Of a stretch of DNA of 64,000 bases, positions 55,927-64,000 are shown piece after piece. Under the pieces are notes generated by a model. That model was not told where the DNA came from, did no database searches, and saw nothing but the letters and a program-made list of their open reading frames with translations. A program made the translations under genes and the position numbers. This stretch comes from Pandoraea thiooxydans (GTDB lineage Bacteria; Pseudomonadota; Gammaproteobacteria; Burkholderiales; Burkholderiaceae), in contig NZ_CP014839.1 of the NCBI RefSeq assembly GCF_001931675.1, positions 3,906,001 through 3,970,000 on the forward strand, written 5' to 3'. How positions within the stretch are numbered: position 1 is the stretch's first letter; each line of letters opens with the position of its first letter.

Positions 55927-56641
55927 GATCGGCGGCACTGGCCGGCCCCGGTGTAGGTAACACGCCGGTCGCGGCGCCCGACGCCGGAGCGGTCTGCGAC
56001 GCGGGCGCCAGTGTGGACGCCGGGGTGGGCGCCGGTGCAGGTGCGGGGGCGGGCGTCGGCACCGGCTCGGCCGGCGCAGGGGTGAATACGAAATGCTTCC
56101 AGTTGGAACTCATATTCCAGTCTCGATTGTTGACCGCATCGATCTGGAACGGCTTGGGCATCAAAGCGGTATCGAGCCGCATGCGTACCGAGGCATGGTA
56201 AGTCTCGCCGGGCTTGACTTCGTCGCTTTTGATCACCCGCCAGGCGCTGACGTTGCGCACCAGGGCCAGCGCGGACGCCAGGGTCGGAAACCCGAGTTGC
56301 AGACCGCCGCCGTTCGAGACGCGGTACTGGCGGGTCAAAGGCTGGAACCACAGGCGAGTGCTTTGCGAGGTGCTGACGACTTGCCGGTCGAACCAGTACC
56401 AGCGCGACTGGGTCAACTCGAAGTCGGTCGTGAAGTAAAGCGGAATGCCTCGATTGACCGCATCCTCCAGACTGCTGTTGAGCACGAAGTCGAAGTGGGC
56501 ATCCAGCGTCCAGCCGCCGTCACCGCGCTCGAGCCTGATATCGCCGACCTTGATCTCGTTATCCGCGCGCGCGGCCTCCATGCGCAACAGCGCAGAAGCG
56601 GCCAGCAGCAGCGTGAGCCAAACCAGGAGCGGTCGTCGCAA
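55916..56641 (-). CDS. DUF4390 domain protein, secreted
   Basis: A 241-residue protein with a signal peptide (residues ~1-26, cut near ARADN), the DUF4390 domain (~27-190: LDAHFDFVLNSSLEDAVNRGIPLYF, WYWFDRQVVSTSQSTRLWFQPLTRQYRV, read in parts) and a Pro/Ala repeat tail (alternating PAPAPAP). Function unknown. The family regularly precedes ntrY in betaproteobacteria. The start is a TTG two bases after the rsmB stop. A later start would lose the signal peptide. The 3' end overlaps ntrY by 11 bases. Confidence 0.85.
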   Translation of the reverse strand: MRRPLLVWLTLLLAASALLRMEAARADNEIKVGDIRLERGDGGWTLDAHFDFVLNSSLEDAVNRGIPLYFTTDFELTQSRWYWFDRQVVSTSQSTRLWFQPLTRQYRVSNGGGLQLGFPTLASALALVRNVSAWRVIKSDEVKPGETYHASVRMRLDTALMPKPFQIDAVNNRDWNMSSNWKHFVFTPAPAEPVPTPAPAPAPAPTPASTLAPASQTAPASGAATGVLPTPGPASAADHGK

Positions 56642-56643
56642 GA

Positions 56644-57936
56644 TTACCGTTTCCGAAAACGAGCGTAAAAGAAGCCGTCATGCGCGCCGCCTGGGGCGGG
56701 CAACAACTGGCCGGGAGCGTCCAATCGTACCGCATCTGGAGAGAATCGTTCAAACCATTGCGCCTGAGCCTCGTTTTCGTCGGGAAATATCGAACACGTG
56801 ACGTACAACAGTTCGCCGCCCACCGCCAGGGTGCTCCACAAGGCCTGCATGATGCGGCGCTGCGTTTCGACCAGACGGGGTATGTCGTCGGCCCGACGCA
56901 ACCAGCGAATGTCGGGATGGCGCCGCACGATGCCCGAGGCCGAGCATGGCACGTCGGCCAGAATACGCTCGAACGGCCGGCCGTCCCACCATTGCGCCGG
57001 GTCGCCGGCATCACCCACGCGTATCGTCGCGCGCAGCCCCAGGCGATCGAGATTTTGATGAATGCGCTCGGCACGGCCGGCATCGGCCTCGAGCGCCACC
57101 AGATCGAGATCGGCCATTTCGAGCAAGTGCCCGGTCTTGCCGCCGGGGGCTGCGCAAGCGTCGAGCACCCGCATGCCGTCGGCCGCGCGCAAAAGCGGCG
57201 CGGCGAGTTGCGCTCCGGCATCCTGAACCGACAACAGGCCTTGCTGGAATCCCGGCAAGCGCTCGACCGGCACCGCGCGCGCGAGCCGGATCGACATGGC
57301 ATCGCCCGGCTCGCCATCGAGGCCAGCCGCGCGCAGGCTGGCCAGCGCAGCCTCCGGCGTCGTGCCGCGGCAATTGACTCGCACCGTCAGCGGCCCGCGC
57401 GTATCGCCGGCCGCCAGAATCGACTCCCATTGCGCCGGCCACGCGCGGCGCACCGCGTCGATCCACCACAATGGATAATTCCAGCGTGCCTCAGGCTCTT
57501 GCATGACCCGCGCCGTGAGCGCCTCCTGCTCGCGCAGGAAGCGCCGCAGCACCGCATTCACGAACCCCTTGGCCGACGCCGTGCGGACGTTGGCGGCCAC
57601 CGCCGCCACCGCCTGGTCGACGAGCGTGAAGGGGGGATAGGCCGCCTCGCCGGGCGCGTCCAGCAACAATGCCAGAGCGCACAGCAATACGCCCCGCACT
57701 TGCCCGGCTGGCGCCTGTTTGGCCAGTGCGGCCAGTAACGCACGCGTGGTGCCCAGGCGCCGCATCGCGCGGTACGACAAATCCTGCGCCGCCGCCCGCG
57801 CGCTGGGGGGTGCGCCGATCGTCGCGCGGCTCAGGGCCGCCGGCAGGGCGGTGCCGCTCAGGACTGCGTCGACCGCGCGCGCGGCACGGTCGAGCGAGTA
57901 AGCCAGGCCTTCCGGATTCAACGATGATTTCGGCAT
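56644..57936 (-). CDS. rsmB: 16S rRNA m5C967 methyltransferase RsmB
   Basis: RsmB (Sun/Fmu) methylates C967 of 16S rRNA. The 430-residue protein has an N-terminal NusB-like helical domain (residues ~10-140, with KGFVNAVLRRFLRE) and the Rossmann domain: LDACAAPGGKTGHLLEM near 247, ADVPCSASGIVRRHPDI with one catalytic Cys near 316, and the second catalytic Cys in LLYVTCSIFPDENE near 375. It heads the rsmB-DUF4390-ntrY-ntrX group. Confidence 0.95.
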   Translation of the reverse strand: MPKSSLNPEGLAYSLDRAARAVDAVLSGTALPAALSRATIGAPPSARAAAQDLSYRAMRRLGTTRALLAALAKQAPAGQVRGVLLCALALLLDAPGEAAYPPFTLVDQAVAAVAANVRTASAKGFVNAVLRRFLREQEALTARVMQEPEARWNYPLWWIDAVRRAWPAQWESILAAGDTRGPLTVRVNCRGTTPEAALASLRAAGLDGEPGDAMSIRLARAVPVERLPGFQQGLLSVQDAGAQLAAPLLRAADGMRVLDACAAPGGKTGHLLEMADLDLVALEADAGRAERIHQNLDRLGLRATIRVGDAGDPAQWWDGRPFERILADVPCSASGIVRRHPDIRWLRRADDIPRLVETQRRIMQALWSTLAVGGELLYVTCSIFPDENEAQAQWFERFSPDAVRLDAPGQLLPAPGGAHDGFFYARFRKR

Positions 57937-57964
57937 GAAGCGCAGTGCCGCACGACGCGGCCTC

Positions 57965-57995
57965 AAAAAAAAGAAATGCCCGCACCAGGCGGGCA
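57965..57995 (-). terminator. Rho-independent terminator of htpX
   Basis: On the minus strand GCCCGC-CTGGT-GCGGGC is followed by ATTTC and a run of eight T, 20 bases past the htpX stop and before rsmB. Confidence 0.88.
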
Positions 57996-58014
57996 GGTCG
58001 GTTGGCGACCCCGG

Positions 58015-58875
58015 TTAAACCGGGTATTGCCCGGTGCGCGCCATTTCCATCAGGCGCGCAATCCGGTCTTCGGTGGCCGGGTGGGTCGAGAACAGATTGG
58101 CGATCGTGCCGCCTGCGAGCGGATTCATGATCATCATCTGTGCCGTGGCGGGGTGTTCTTCTGCCGCCTCGAACGGAATCCCCTGTGCATACCGGTGAAT
58201 CTTGTCGAGCGCCGCGGCCAGCGCCTGCGGGTCGCCGGAAATTTCTGCGCCGCCGCGGTCTGCTTCGTACTCGCGCGCGCGGGAAATTGCCATCTGGATC
58301 ATCATCGCGGCCAGCGGCGCGAGAATCGCGACCGCGATGCTGGCGATCGGATTGGCCGGGCGTCCGTTTTCATCGCGCCCGCCGAAAAACATCGCGAAAT
58401 TGGCCAGTGCCGAAATGGCGCCGGCCATGGTCGCCGAAATCGTCGAGATCAGGATGTCGCGATGCCGCACGTGCGTCAGCTCATGCGCCATGACGCCGCG
58501 CAACTCCCGCTCCGACAGGACCCGCAGGATGCCGGTGGTGGCTGCCACCGCGGCATGCTCGGGGTTGCGCCCGGTGGCAAACGCGTTGGGCGCATCCTCT
58601 TCGATCAGGTAGACGCGCGGCATCGGCAGGCCGGCCCGTTGCGCCAGCTCCTTGACGACGCGATAGAACTGCGGTGCATTGGTCTCGTCCACCTCCTGCG
58701 CGTTATACATGCGCAGCACCATCTTGTCCGAAAACCAGTAGGAAAAGAAATTCATCGCCAGCGCAAACGCGAGCGCCATCATCATGCCCCGCTGGCCCCC
58801 GATCACTCCACCGACGACGACGAATAAGGCCGTAATGGCAGCCATCAGGATGGTCGTTTTCACCCAATTGAACAT
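58015..58875 (-). CDS. htpX: membrane-bound zinc metalloprotease HtpX
   Basis: HtpX degrades damaged inner-membrane proteins. The 286-residue M48 protease has transmembrane helices at residues ~4-24 and 30-50, the catalytic motif [12 protein letters not shown] (HExxH) near residue 133, two further membrane helices at ~148-200, and the third zinc ligand Glu in [12 protein letters not shown] near 215. AAGGAGAG precedes the ATG at 58875. A sigma-32-type promoter lies upstream. Confidence 0.96.
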   Translation of the reverse strand: MFNWVKTTILMAAITALFVVVGGVIGGQRGMMMALAFALAMNFFSYWFSDKMVLRMYNAQEVDETNAPQFYRVVKELAQRAGLPMPRVYLIEEDAPNAFATGRNPEHAAVAATTGILRVLSERELRGVMAHELTHVRHRDILISTISATMAGAISALANFAMFFGGRDENGRPANPIASIAVAILAPLAAMMIQMAISRAREYEADRGGAEISGDPQALAAALDKIHRYAQGIPFEAAEEHPATAQMMIMNPLAGGTIANLFSTHPATEDRIARLMEMARTGQYPV

Positions 58876-58945
58876 GCGCGTCTCTCCTTGCGTGCGAAGC
58901 ATTGCAGAGCCAAATGGCTCAACCACTTTATGTAGTCGGCGCTTT

Positions 58946-58973
58946 AGATGGGGGATTCTTCCAAAAATTCAAG
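58946..58973 (-). promoter_or_regulatory. sigma-32 heat-shock promoter of htpX
   Basis: On the minus strand CTTGAAT (-35), a 14-base spacer and CCCATCT (-10) fit the sigma-32 consensus (CTTGAAA / CCCATNT) almost perfectly. It lies 70 bases before the htpX ATG. htpX is a known heat-shock gene. Confidence 0.78.
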
Positions 58974-58995
58974 TGCTTAGGATCTGTCTTAGGAG

Positions 58996-59628
58996 CTAGC
59001 GCCGCACCAGGGCCAAGCGCAGGCCCAGCCCGATGAAGGCGCCGCCGACGACCCGGTTCAACCAGCGCTTGAGCGCCGGGCGTTGTCCCATGCGATCCGT
59101 AAGGCTGCCGGCCATCCATGCCACGCCGCTGTTCCAGACCGTGCTCATGGCGACGATGATCGCACCCAGCGTGAGAAACGCAAGCGCCTGGTGGGGGCTG
59201 TCGCCGCGCACGAACTGCGGCAGGAACGACAGAAAGAAGAGGATCACTTTCGGGTTCATGACGTTGGTCAGGAAACCCTGCAGGAAAACGGCCCGCAGCG
59301 ATCGCTGAGGCGCCGTCCTGGTCGGTTCGACCGGTGCCGCGTGGCGCGCGCTCAACAACCGAACGCCCAGATAGATCAAATAGGCTGCGCCGGAAAACTT
59401 GATGATGGTGAAAGCCAGCGGCGAGGCGGCCAGCAACGCAGTCAGCCCAAACGTGCTGGCCAGCGTATGCACGCAGCACCCGGCGGAAATGCCCAGCGCG
59501 GAGGCCACGCCCGCCGCACGCCCCTGCGCGACACTGCGACCGACGATGTAAGCCGTATCGGGGCCGGGGGTGACATTAAGCAAAAAGACGGTCAACACGA
59601 ACAACGGCAGACTCGAGATACCCAGCAT
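58996..59628 (-). CDS. LysE/RhtB family amino-acid exporter
   Basis: A 210-residue membrane protein with about six transmembrane helices. The family motif NVTPGPDTAYIVGRSVAQGRAAGVASALG (read in parts) is near residues 17-45, with GFLTNVMNPKVILFFLSFLPQF near 117. The substrate is not predictable. Two adjacent ATGs (59631, 59628) follow AGGAG. The second has the better spacing (6 bases), and both overlap the fmt stop, so it is coupled to fmt. Confidence 0.9.
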   Translation of the reverse strand: MLGISSLPLFVLTVFLLNVTPGPDTAYIVGRSVAQGRAAGVASALGISAGCCVHTLASTFGLTALLAASPLAFTIIKFSGAAYLIYLGVRLLSARHAAPVEPTRTAPQRSLRAVFLQGFLTNVMNPKVILFFLSFLPQFVRGDSPHQALAFLTLGAIIVAMSTVWNSGVAWMAGSLTDRMGQRPALKRWLNRVVGGAFIGLGLRLALVRR

Positions 59629-60620
59629 CATGCACTCCTGGCCGCACCCAGGCGCTCGCCTGGCTGAATGGAAAATCCCTGTAGGAAATCGCGCGTCGAC
59701 AAGCGTTTGCCGCCGGGCTTCTGCCAATGCGTGACACGCACGGCCTGCGCCGCATCGGCCGCACCGCAGGCGATCACCACGCCCTGCGGCCCGACCGACA
59801 ATACCGTGCCCGCGACTGCCCGGGGAACGGGCTCATCGACGATCTGCGCACCCCATACCTTGAGCGTGGTGTCGTGCAGCTCGGTCGTCGCGCCCGGAAA
59901 TGGGTCGAAGGCTCGGATCTGGCAAACCAGTTCCCGCGCGCTGCGGGTCCAGTCGAGCACGGCTTCGTCCTTGCTGATCTTGGCAGCGTAAGTTACTCCG
60001 TCGGCCGGCTGCGGCGTGGCGGGCAAGCCGCCGTCGCGCGCCAATTGAGCGAGGGCCGATACGATCTGGCGAGCACCCAGCGATGCGAGTCGATCGTGCA
60101 AGGTCGCGGTCGTGTCGTCGGAGCCGATCGACTCGCGCGCGACCGACACCATGGCGCCGGTGTCCAGCCCGGCGTCCATCTGCATGATGGTGATGCCGGT
60201 CTCATGATCGCCTGCTTCGATGGCGCGATGAATCGGCGCGGCACCGCGCCAGCGCGGCAGCAGCGACGCATGGATATTGAGACAGCCGTAGCGCGGAATA
60301 TCGAGCACCTCCTGCGGCAGCAACAGCCCGTAAGCCGCCACCACCATCACGTCGGCATGCGCCTGGCGCAATTGCGCGAGCGCCTCGGCGGCTTGCTCGG
60401 GATACTTGCCAGTGCGTTTGAGCGACGGCGGCTGCGCCACCGGCAAGCCGTGCGCCAGCGCAAACTGCTTGACCGGGCTGGCGTGAAGTTTCATGCCGCG
60501 CCCCGCCGGACGGTCGGGCTGGGTCAGCACCAGCGGCACCTCGAACCCTGCCGCGTGGATCGCGGCCAGGGCGGTTTCGGCAAATTCCGGCGTACCGGCA
60601 AAGACAACGCGCAAGGTCAT
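59628..60620 (-). CDS. fmt: methionyl-tRNA formyltransferase
   Basis: Fmt formylates initiator Met-tRNA with 10-formyl-THF. The 330-residue protein has [14 protein letters not shown] near residue 5, [35 protein letters not shown] (read in parts) with the catalytic Asn-His and the [11 protein letters not shown] signature near 105-120, and [16 protein letters not shown] near 140. The C-terminal OB domain follows. The upstream gene def lies 84 bases away on the same strand, the standard pairing. Confidence 0.96.
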   Translation of the reverse strand: MTLRVVFAGTPEFAETALAAIHAAGFEVPLVLTQPDRPAGRGMKLHASPVKQFALAHGLPVAQPPSLKRTGKYPEQAAEALAQLRQAHADVMVVAAYGLLLPQEVLDIPRYGCLNIHASLLPRWRGAAPIHRAIEAGDHETGITIMQMDAGLDTGAMVSVARESIGSDDTTATLHDRLASLGARQIVSALAQLARDGGLPATPQPADGVTYAAKISKDEAVLDWTRSARELVCQIRAFDPFPGATTELHDTTLKVWGAQIVDEPVPRAVAGTVLSVGPQGVVIACGAADAAQAVRVTHWQKPGGKRLSTRDFLQGFSIQPGERLGAARSA

Positions 60621-60704
60621 GGGAGGTCGGGAATCCGAGTGAAAACAACCGGCTGCCAGATCGTCATGGCACCTTGCCGACAAAGGGTACCGCGGGGTGC
60701 CCGC

Positions 60705-61211
60705 TCAGCCGGCTTCGCGCTCCAGCTTTTTCATGCGGCCCTTGATGCGGTTGCGCTTGAGCGGCGACAGGTATTCGACGAACACGTGGCCTTTCAGATG
60801 ATCGATTTCATGCTGGATGCATACCGCCAGCAATCCCTCCGCTTCCAGCTCGAACGACTTGCCGTGCTGGTCGAGCGCGCGCACGCGTACCCGCTCCGCA
60901 CGCTCGACGTCGTCGTAGACGCCCGGCACCGACAGGCAGCCTTCTTCCCAGACCTTCCTCGCTTCGCTGCGCCAGACGATCTCCGGGTTGATAAAGACCT
61001 GCAACGCGTCGCGCGCATCGGAGACATCGATCACGATCACCTGCTCGTGGACATCGACCTGGGTTGCCGCCAGACCAACGCCGGGCGCGTCGTACATGGT
61101 TTCGGCCATATCGGCGACCAGCTTGCGGATACGCTCGTCCACCTCGCCAACAGGTTTGGCGATCTTGTGCAGCCGCGGATCGGGGTAACGAAGGATATTA
61201 AGTAACGCCAT
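60705..61211 (-). CDS. def: peptide deformylase
   Basis: Def removes the formyl group from nascent proteins. The 168-residue metalloenzyme has motif 1 [10 protein letters not shown] near residue 46, motif 2 [15 protein letters not shown] with the metal-binding Cys near 92 and motif 3 [19 protein letters not shown] with the two His ligands near 134. The ATG at 61211 fits the family start ([12 protein letters not shown]). It is transcribed with fmt and divergent from dprA. A TGC-TAAAAT extended -10-like element lies at 61356-61364 on its strand. Confidence 0.96.
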   Translation of the reverse strand: MALLNILRYPDPRLHKIAKPVGEVDERIRKLVADMAETMYDAPGVGLAATQVDVHEQVIVIDVSDARDALQVFINPEIVWRSEARKVWEEGCLSVPGVYDDVERAERVRVRALDQHGKSFELEAEGLLAVCIQHEIDHLKGHVFVEYLSPLKRNRIKGRMKKLEREAG

Positions 61212-61415
61212 GGCAAATGTTTTAAGACAGCGCCGCCTTGTCACGGGCCAAGCGCTGCATGCAGAATCAGCGTCCGCACCAAGCAGCGCCGATCGTCAGA
61301 AAAACGGCCGGCGGCCAGCGCATTGCCCGCAAATTTGTATATCGGATAATGAAAAATTTTAGCACAGCACTCGCCTGGCCGCCCGGCACGGCCGGTGCCA
61401 ACCTTCCGCGTCGCC

Positions 61416-62558
61416 ATGCCCAGTTCCGCCGATGAAATCCGCGACTGGCTGCGCCTGATGCACACCACCGGCGTTGGCCCGGAATTCGCCCGCAAACTGC
61501 TTACGGCGTTCGGCTTGCCCGCCCAGATCTTCGCGCAATCCGCCCGCGCACTCGCCACGGTCGTGCCAGCCCGCCTGGCCGCTGCCCTGCTGGCCCAGCC
61601 TGACGAGCCCTTCGAAGCGCTGGCGGCCCGCACTGCGGCCTGGGCGGCAGAACCGGGCAATCATTTCCTGACACTGGCCGACCCCGACTACCCGCCAGCG
61701 CTGCTGGATCTCGCGGATCCACCCCCCGTGCTCTACGCCAAGGGGCAAGTCGCACGACTGGCCTGCCCCAGCGTGGCAATCGTCGGCAGCCGCCATGCGA
61801 CGCCCCAGGGCCTGGCCAATGCCGAGGCCTTCGCGCGCGCACTCGGCGGCACCGGCCTGACGGTCGCCTCGGGTCTCGCATTGGGAATCGATGCGGCGGC
61901 CCACGCCGGCGCCCTGGGCACGGCGGGCAGCACCGCGGCGGCCGTGGGCACCGGCCTCGATATCGTATACCCGGGCCGACACCGCGCGCTCGCCCAGCGC
62001 ATCGCCACCGACGGCGTGCTGCTGTCGGAATTCCCGCTGGGCACTCCGGCCCTGAGCCATCACTTTCCGCGCCGTAACCGCCTGATCGCCGCGCTTTGCC
62101 GCGGCACGCTGGTGGTCGAGGCCGCCGCCCAGTCCGGCTCGCTGATCACCGCGCGGCTGGCCGCCGAGCTCGGGCGCGAGGTGTTCGCCATACCGGGCTC
62201 GATTCACTCGCCGCTGGCCAAGGGGTGCCATCAACTTCTCAAGCAAGGGGCCAAGCTGGTGGAGACCGCGCAGGACATTTTCGAGGAGTTGCGCTGGGCC
62301 GCCGGCGAGGCGCCATGCGCGCCGCCCGCCAGGCTGATGCCGCTTCGACCGAACTTGGCTCGCCCGGGTCATGAAGGCCCAGCCAGCGACGACACCTTGC
62401 TGCGGGCGCTGGGGTATGATCCGGTGAGCGTCGACCAACTGTGCGAGCAAACCGGCGTGCCGGCCGCGCAAATGCAAAGACGCCTGTTGGCGCTGGAGCT
62501 GGACGGCGCCGTGACCCGCCTGCCTGGCGGACTTTACCAGCGCACCACCCAGATTTAA
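61416..62558 (+). CDS. dprA: DNA-processing protein DprA
   Basis: DprA loads RecA onto incoming single-stranded DNA in natural transformation. The 380-residue protein has an N-terminal SAM-like region (GVGPEFARKLL), the Rossmann core with VAIVGSRHATPQG near residue 122, VASGLALGIDAAAHAGAL near 150, EFPLGTPALSHHFPRRNRLIAAL near 205, VVEAAAQSGSLITARLAAELGREVFAIPGSIHSPLAKG (read in parts) near 232, and a C-terminal winged helix (YDPVSVDQLCEQTGV). The ATG at 61416 is preferred over a GTG 21 bases earlier. Confidence 0.94.
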   Translation: MPSSADEIRDWLRLMHTTGVGPEFARKLLTAFGLPAQIFAQSARALATVVPARLAAALLAQPDEPFEALAARTAAWAAEPGNHFLTLADPDYPPALLDLADPPPVLYAKGQVARLACPSVAIVGSRHATPQGLANAEAFARALGGTGLTVASGLALGIDAAAHAGALGTAGSTAAAVGTGLDIVYPGRHRALAQRIATDGVLLSEFPLGTPALSHHFPRRNRLIAALCRGTLVVEAAAQSGSLITARLAAELGREVFAIPGSIHSPLAKGCHQLLKQGAKLVETAQDIFEELRWAAGEAPCAPPARLMPLRPNLARPGHEGPASDDTLLRALGYDPVSVDQLCEQTGVPAAQMQRRLLALELDGAVTRLPGGLYQRTTQI

Positions 62559-62568
62559 CACGTTTTTC

Positions 62569-62958
62569 ATGGCTGCTCTCGACCCCGTCGCCCAGCGTGA
62601 CCTCATCATCGCCAAGCTCAACACGCCGGATACGCTGTTGGTCGCATGCCTGTGCGCGGCATGGTGCGGCACCTGCCGCGAATACCAGCAAGCCTTCGAT
62701 GCGCTGGCCGACAGCCATCCCGAGATGTGTTTCGTTTGGGTCGATATCGAAGATCATGGCGATTGGCTCGACGATCACGACATCGAAAACTTCCCGACAA
62801 TCTTGATCCAGGACGAGCAGCGCCCTCGCTTTTTCGGCACCGTACTGCCGTTTGCCAACATCCTGGAGCGCATGCTGGGCGATCCCGCGACCCTCGGCAG
62901 CAATACGCCGCAGGCCCCCGATCTGCGCGCCCACCTCATGGCAACCAACGCCCTCTGA
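62569..62958 (+). CDS. thioredoxin-fold protein
   Basis: A 129-residue cytoplasmic thioredoxin-like protein. The redox motif is CAAWCGTCREYQ near residues 29-40, followed by FVWVDIEDHGDWL and the cis-Pro in IENFPTILIQ near residue 84. Extra cysteines at ~27 and 29 precede the CGTC motif. The partner is unknown. It lies 10 bases after dprA, so probably co-transcribed. Confidence 0.9.
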   Translation: MAALDPVAQRDLIIAKLNTPDTLLVACLCAAWCGTCREYQQAFDALADSHPEMCFVWVDIEDHGDWLDDHDIENFPTILIQDEQRPRFFGTVLPFANILERMLGDPATLGSNTPQAPDLRAHLMATNAL

Positions 62959-63122
62959 GCACTGCCCCTCGCGCACCCACCCGTCGCTGCCACGCTTGCC
63001 GATTGACAAAACGGCGCTTATTATGTGCCGCGTCTGGGCCCCGGATGCCGGTCCAGCATGCGCCGGTATGTTATAAAGCGATCGAATGCAGCCGGCAGTC
63101 CCTCGGAACCCTATAGAACGTC

Positions 63123-64000
63123 ATGTCAAAAGCCCTGATCATTGCTGAAAAACCGTCCGTCGCGAATGACATCGCGCGGGCCCTGGGCGGCTTCACCAAA
63201 CACGACGACTATTTCGAGAGCGACGATTTCGTGTTGTCCTCCGCCGTCGGCCACTTGCTGGAAATTGGCGCCCCGGAAGAATATGAAGTCAAGCGAGGCA
63301 AATGGAGCTTCGCGCATCTGCCCGTCATCCCGCCGCATTTCGACCTCAAGCCGATCGCAAAAAGCGAATCGCGTCTGAAAATCCTGAACCGGCTGATCAA
63401 GCGCAAGGACGTCGATCGCCTGATCAACGCCTGCGACGCGGGCCGCGAGGGTGAATTGATTTTCCGGCTGATCGTCCAGCACGCCAAGGCCAAGCAACCG
63501 GTCACGCGACTCTGGCTGCAGTCGATGACACCCCAGTCGATCCGCGACGGTTTCGCCAAGTTGCGCGAAGATGCCGACATGCTGCCGCTGGCCGACGCCG
63601 CGCGCAGCCGCTCGGAAGCCGACTGGCTGGTCGGCATCAACGGCACGCGCGCCATGACCGCCTTCAATAGCAAGGGCGGCGGCTTTTTCCTGACCACCGT
63701 CGGTCGCGTACAGACGCCAACGCTGTCGATCGTCGTCGAACGGGAAGAAAAAATCCGCAAATTCGTATCACGCTCGTACTGGGAAGTGAAGGCGCAATTT
63801 GTCTGTGCGGCCGGATTCTACGAGGGCCGCTGGTTCGATCCGCAGTTCAAGCGCAACGAATTCGATCCCGAACAGCGCGATTCGCGTCTGTGGAGCCAGG
63901 CCGCCGCCGAATCGGTGGTCGCCGCCTGCCGCGGCAAGCCGGGCACCGTGACGGAAGACGCCAAACCGTCCACGCAGCTCTCACCGCTGCTGTTCGACCT
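63123..64000 (+). CDS. topB: DNA topoisomerase III (5' part)
   Basis: A type IA topoisomerase that decatenates DNA, cut off by the window edge after ~292 residues. The TOPRIM domain starts KALIIAEKPSVANDIARAL and contains the acidic metal triad in INACDAGREGELIFRLI near residue 102. Then follow RLWLQSMTPQSIRDGF near 130, ARSRSEADWLVGINGTRAM near 162 and the start of the gate domain TVGRVQTPTLSIVVERE near 195. The ATG at 63123 is the family start. It lies 164 bases after the thioredoxin-like gene. Confidence 0.95.
   Translation, partial: MSKALIIAEKPSVANDIARALGGFTKHDDYFESDDFVLSSAVGHLLEIGAPEEYEVKRGKWSFAHLPVIPPHFDLKPIAKSESRLKILNRLIKRKDVDRLINACDAGREGELIFRLIVQHAKAKQPVTRLWLQSMTPQSIRDGFAKLREDADMLPLADAARSRSEADWLVGINGTRAMTAFNSKGGGFFLTTVGRVQTPTLSIVVEREEKIRKFVSRSYWEVKAQFVCAAGFYEGRWFDPQFKRNEFDPEQRDSRLWSQAAAESVVAACRGKPGTVTEDAKPSTQLSPLLFD

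Noticed and set aside
63003-63024. TTGACA and TATTAT as a topB promoter
   Set aside because: The two hexamers are only 10 bases apart, too close for a sigma-70 promoter.

Overview
The window is a high-GC stretch of bacterial chromosome with dense genes, short gaps and frequent 1-4 base stop/start overlaps. Gene content and order point to a Burkholderiaceae member (Burkholderia / Paraburkholderia / Pandoraea group): ureEFG, ahcY-holin-metF, ampG-metW-metX-slmA, argB, regB-regA, dksA-hslV-hslU, dapF-DUF484-xerC, metK, gatCAB, mreBCD-mrdA-rodA, queCED, ntrY-ntrX, rsmB, htpX, fmt-def, dprA and topB. I cannot settle the genus from the sequence. There is no prophage, CRISPR array or secretion island. 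The only clear mobile element is a group II intron.

Layout. 1-1.6 kb: end of a urease accessory operon. 1.6-5.7 kb: TraB/GumN protein, then ahcY-holin-metF behind an SAH riboswitch. 5.9-12 kb: small metabolic genes with two divergent regulator/enzyme pairs (LysR with an aldo/keto reductase and SDR; GntR with a small monooxygenase), each with a palindrome between the partners. 12-18.5 kb: ampG, metW-metX behind a SAM-II riboswitch, slmA, a HAD phosphatase, a PP-loop ATPase and argB. 18.7-22 kb: an ECF sigma factor with a tiny zinc anti-sigma protein, then the RegB/RegA redox two-component system. 22-28.4 kb: hslVU under a heat-shock promoter, a group II intron, dksA, a CobW GTPase and a Zur-like repressor. 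28.4-33.2 kb: rlmI, xerC, DUF484, dapF and a lipid A acyltransferase, divergent from metK, which has a second SAM-II riboswitch. 34.7-39.6 kb: aldehyde dehydrogenase, AidB-like acyl-CoA dehydrogenase and a GMC oxidoreductase. 39.6-43.4 kb: gatCAB with a coupled lipoprotein gene. 43.8-49.8 kb: the rod-shape cluster. 49.8-52.8 kb: a Sel1 protein, queuosine genes and tRNA-Phe. 52.9-57.9 kb: ntrX, ntrY, DUF4390 and rsmB. 58-61.2 kb: htpX (second heat-shock promoter), a LysE exporter, fmt and def. 61.4-64 kb: dprA, a thioredoxin-like gene and the 5' part of topB.

How the genes work together. The methyl cycle is well represented: metF supplies the methyl donor, metX (with metW) makes the activated homoserine, metK makes SAM and ahcY clears SAH. 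Three of these four transcripts begin with a riboswitch for SAM or SAH (metX, metK, ahcY), so they appear wired to read the SAM/SAH balance. A stress theme recurs: sigma-32 promoters at hslVU and htpX, a DksA without its zinc cysteines beside a Zur-CobW pair, and a quinone/cysteine redox sensor. The most unusual structure is the group II intron, placed between the dksA terminator and the heat-shock promoter of hslVU and leaving both intact.
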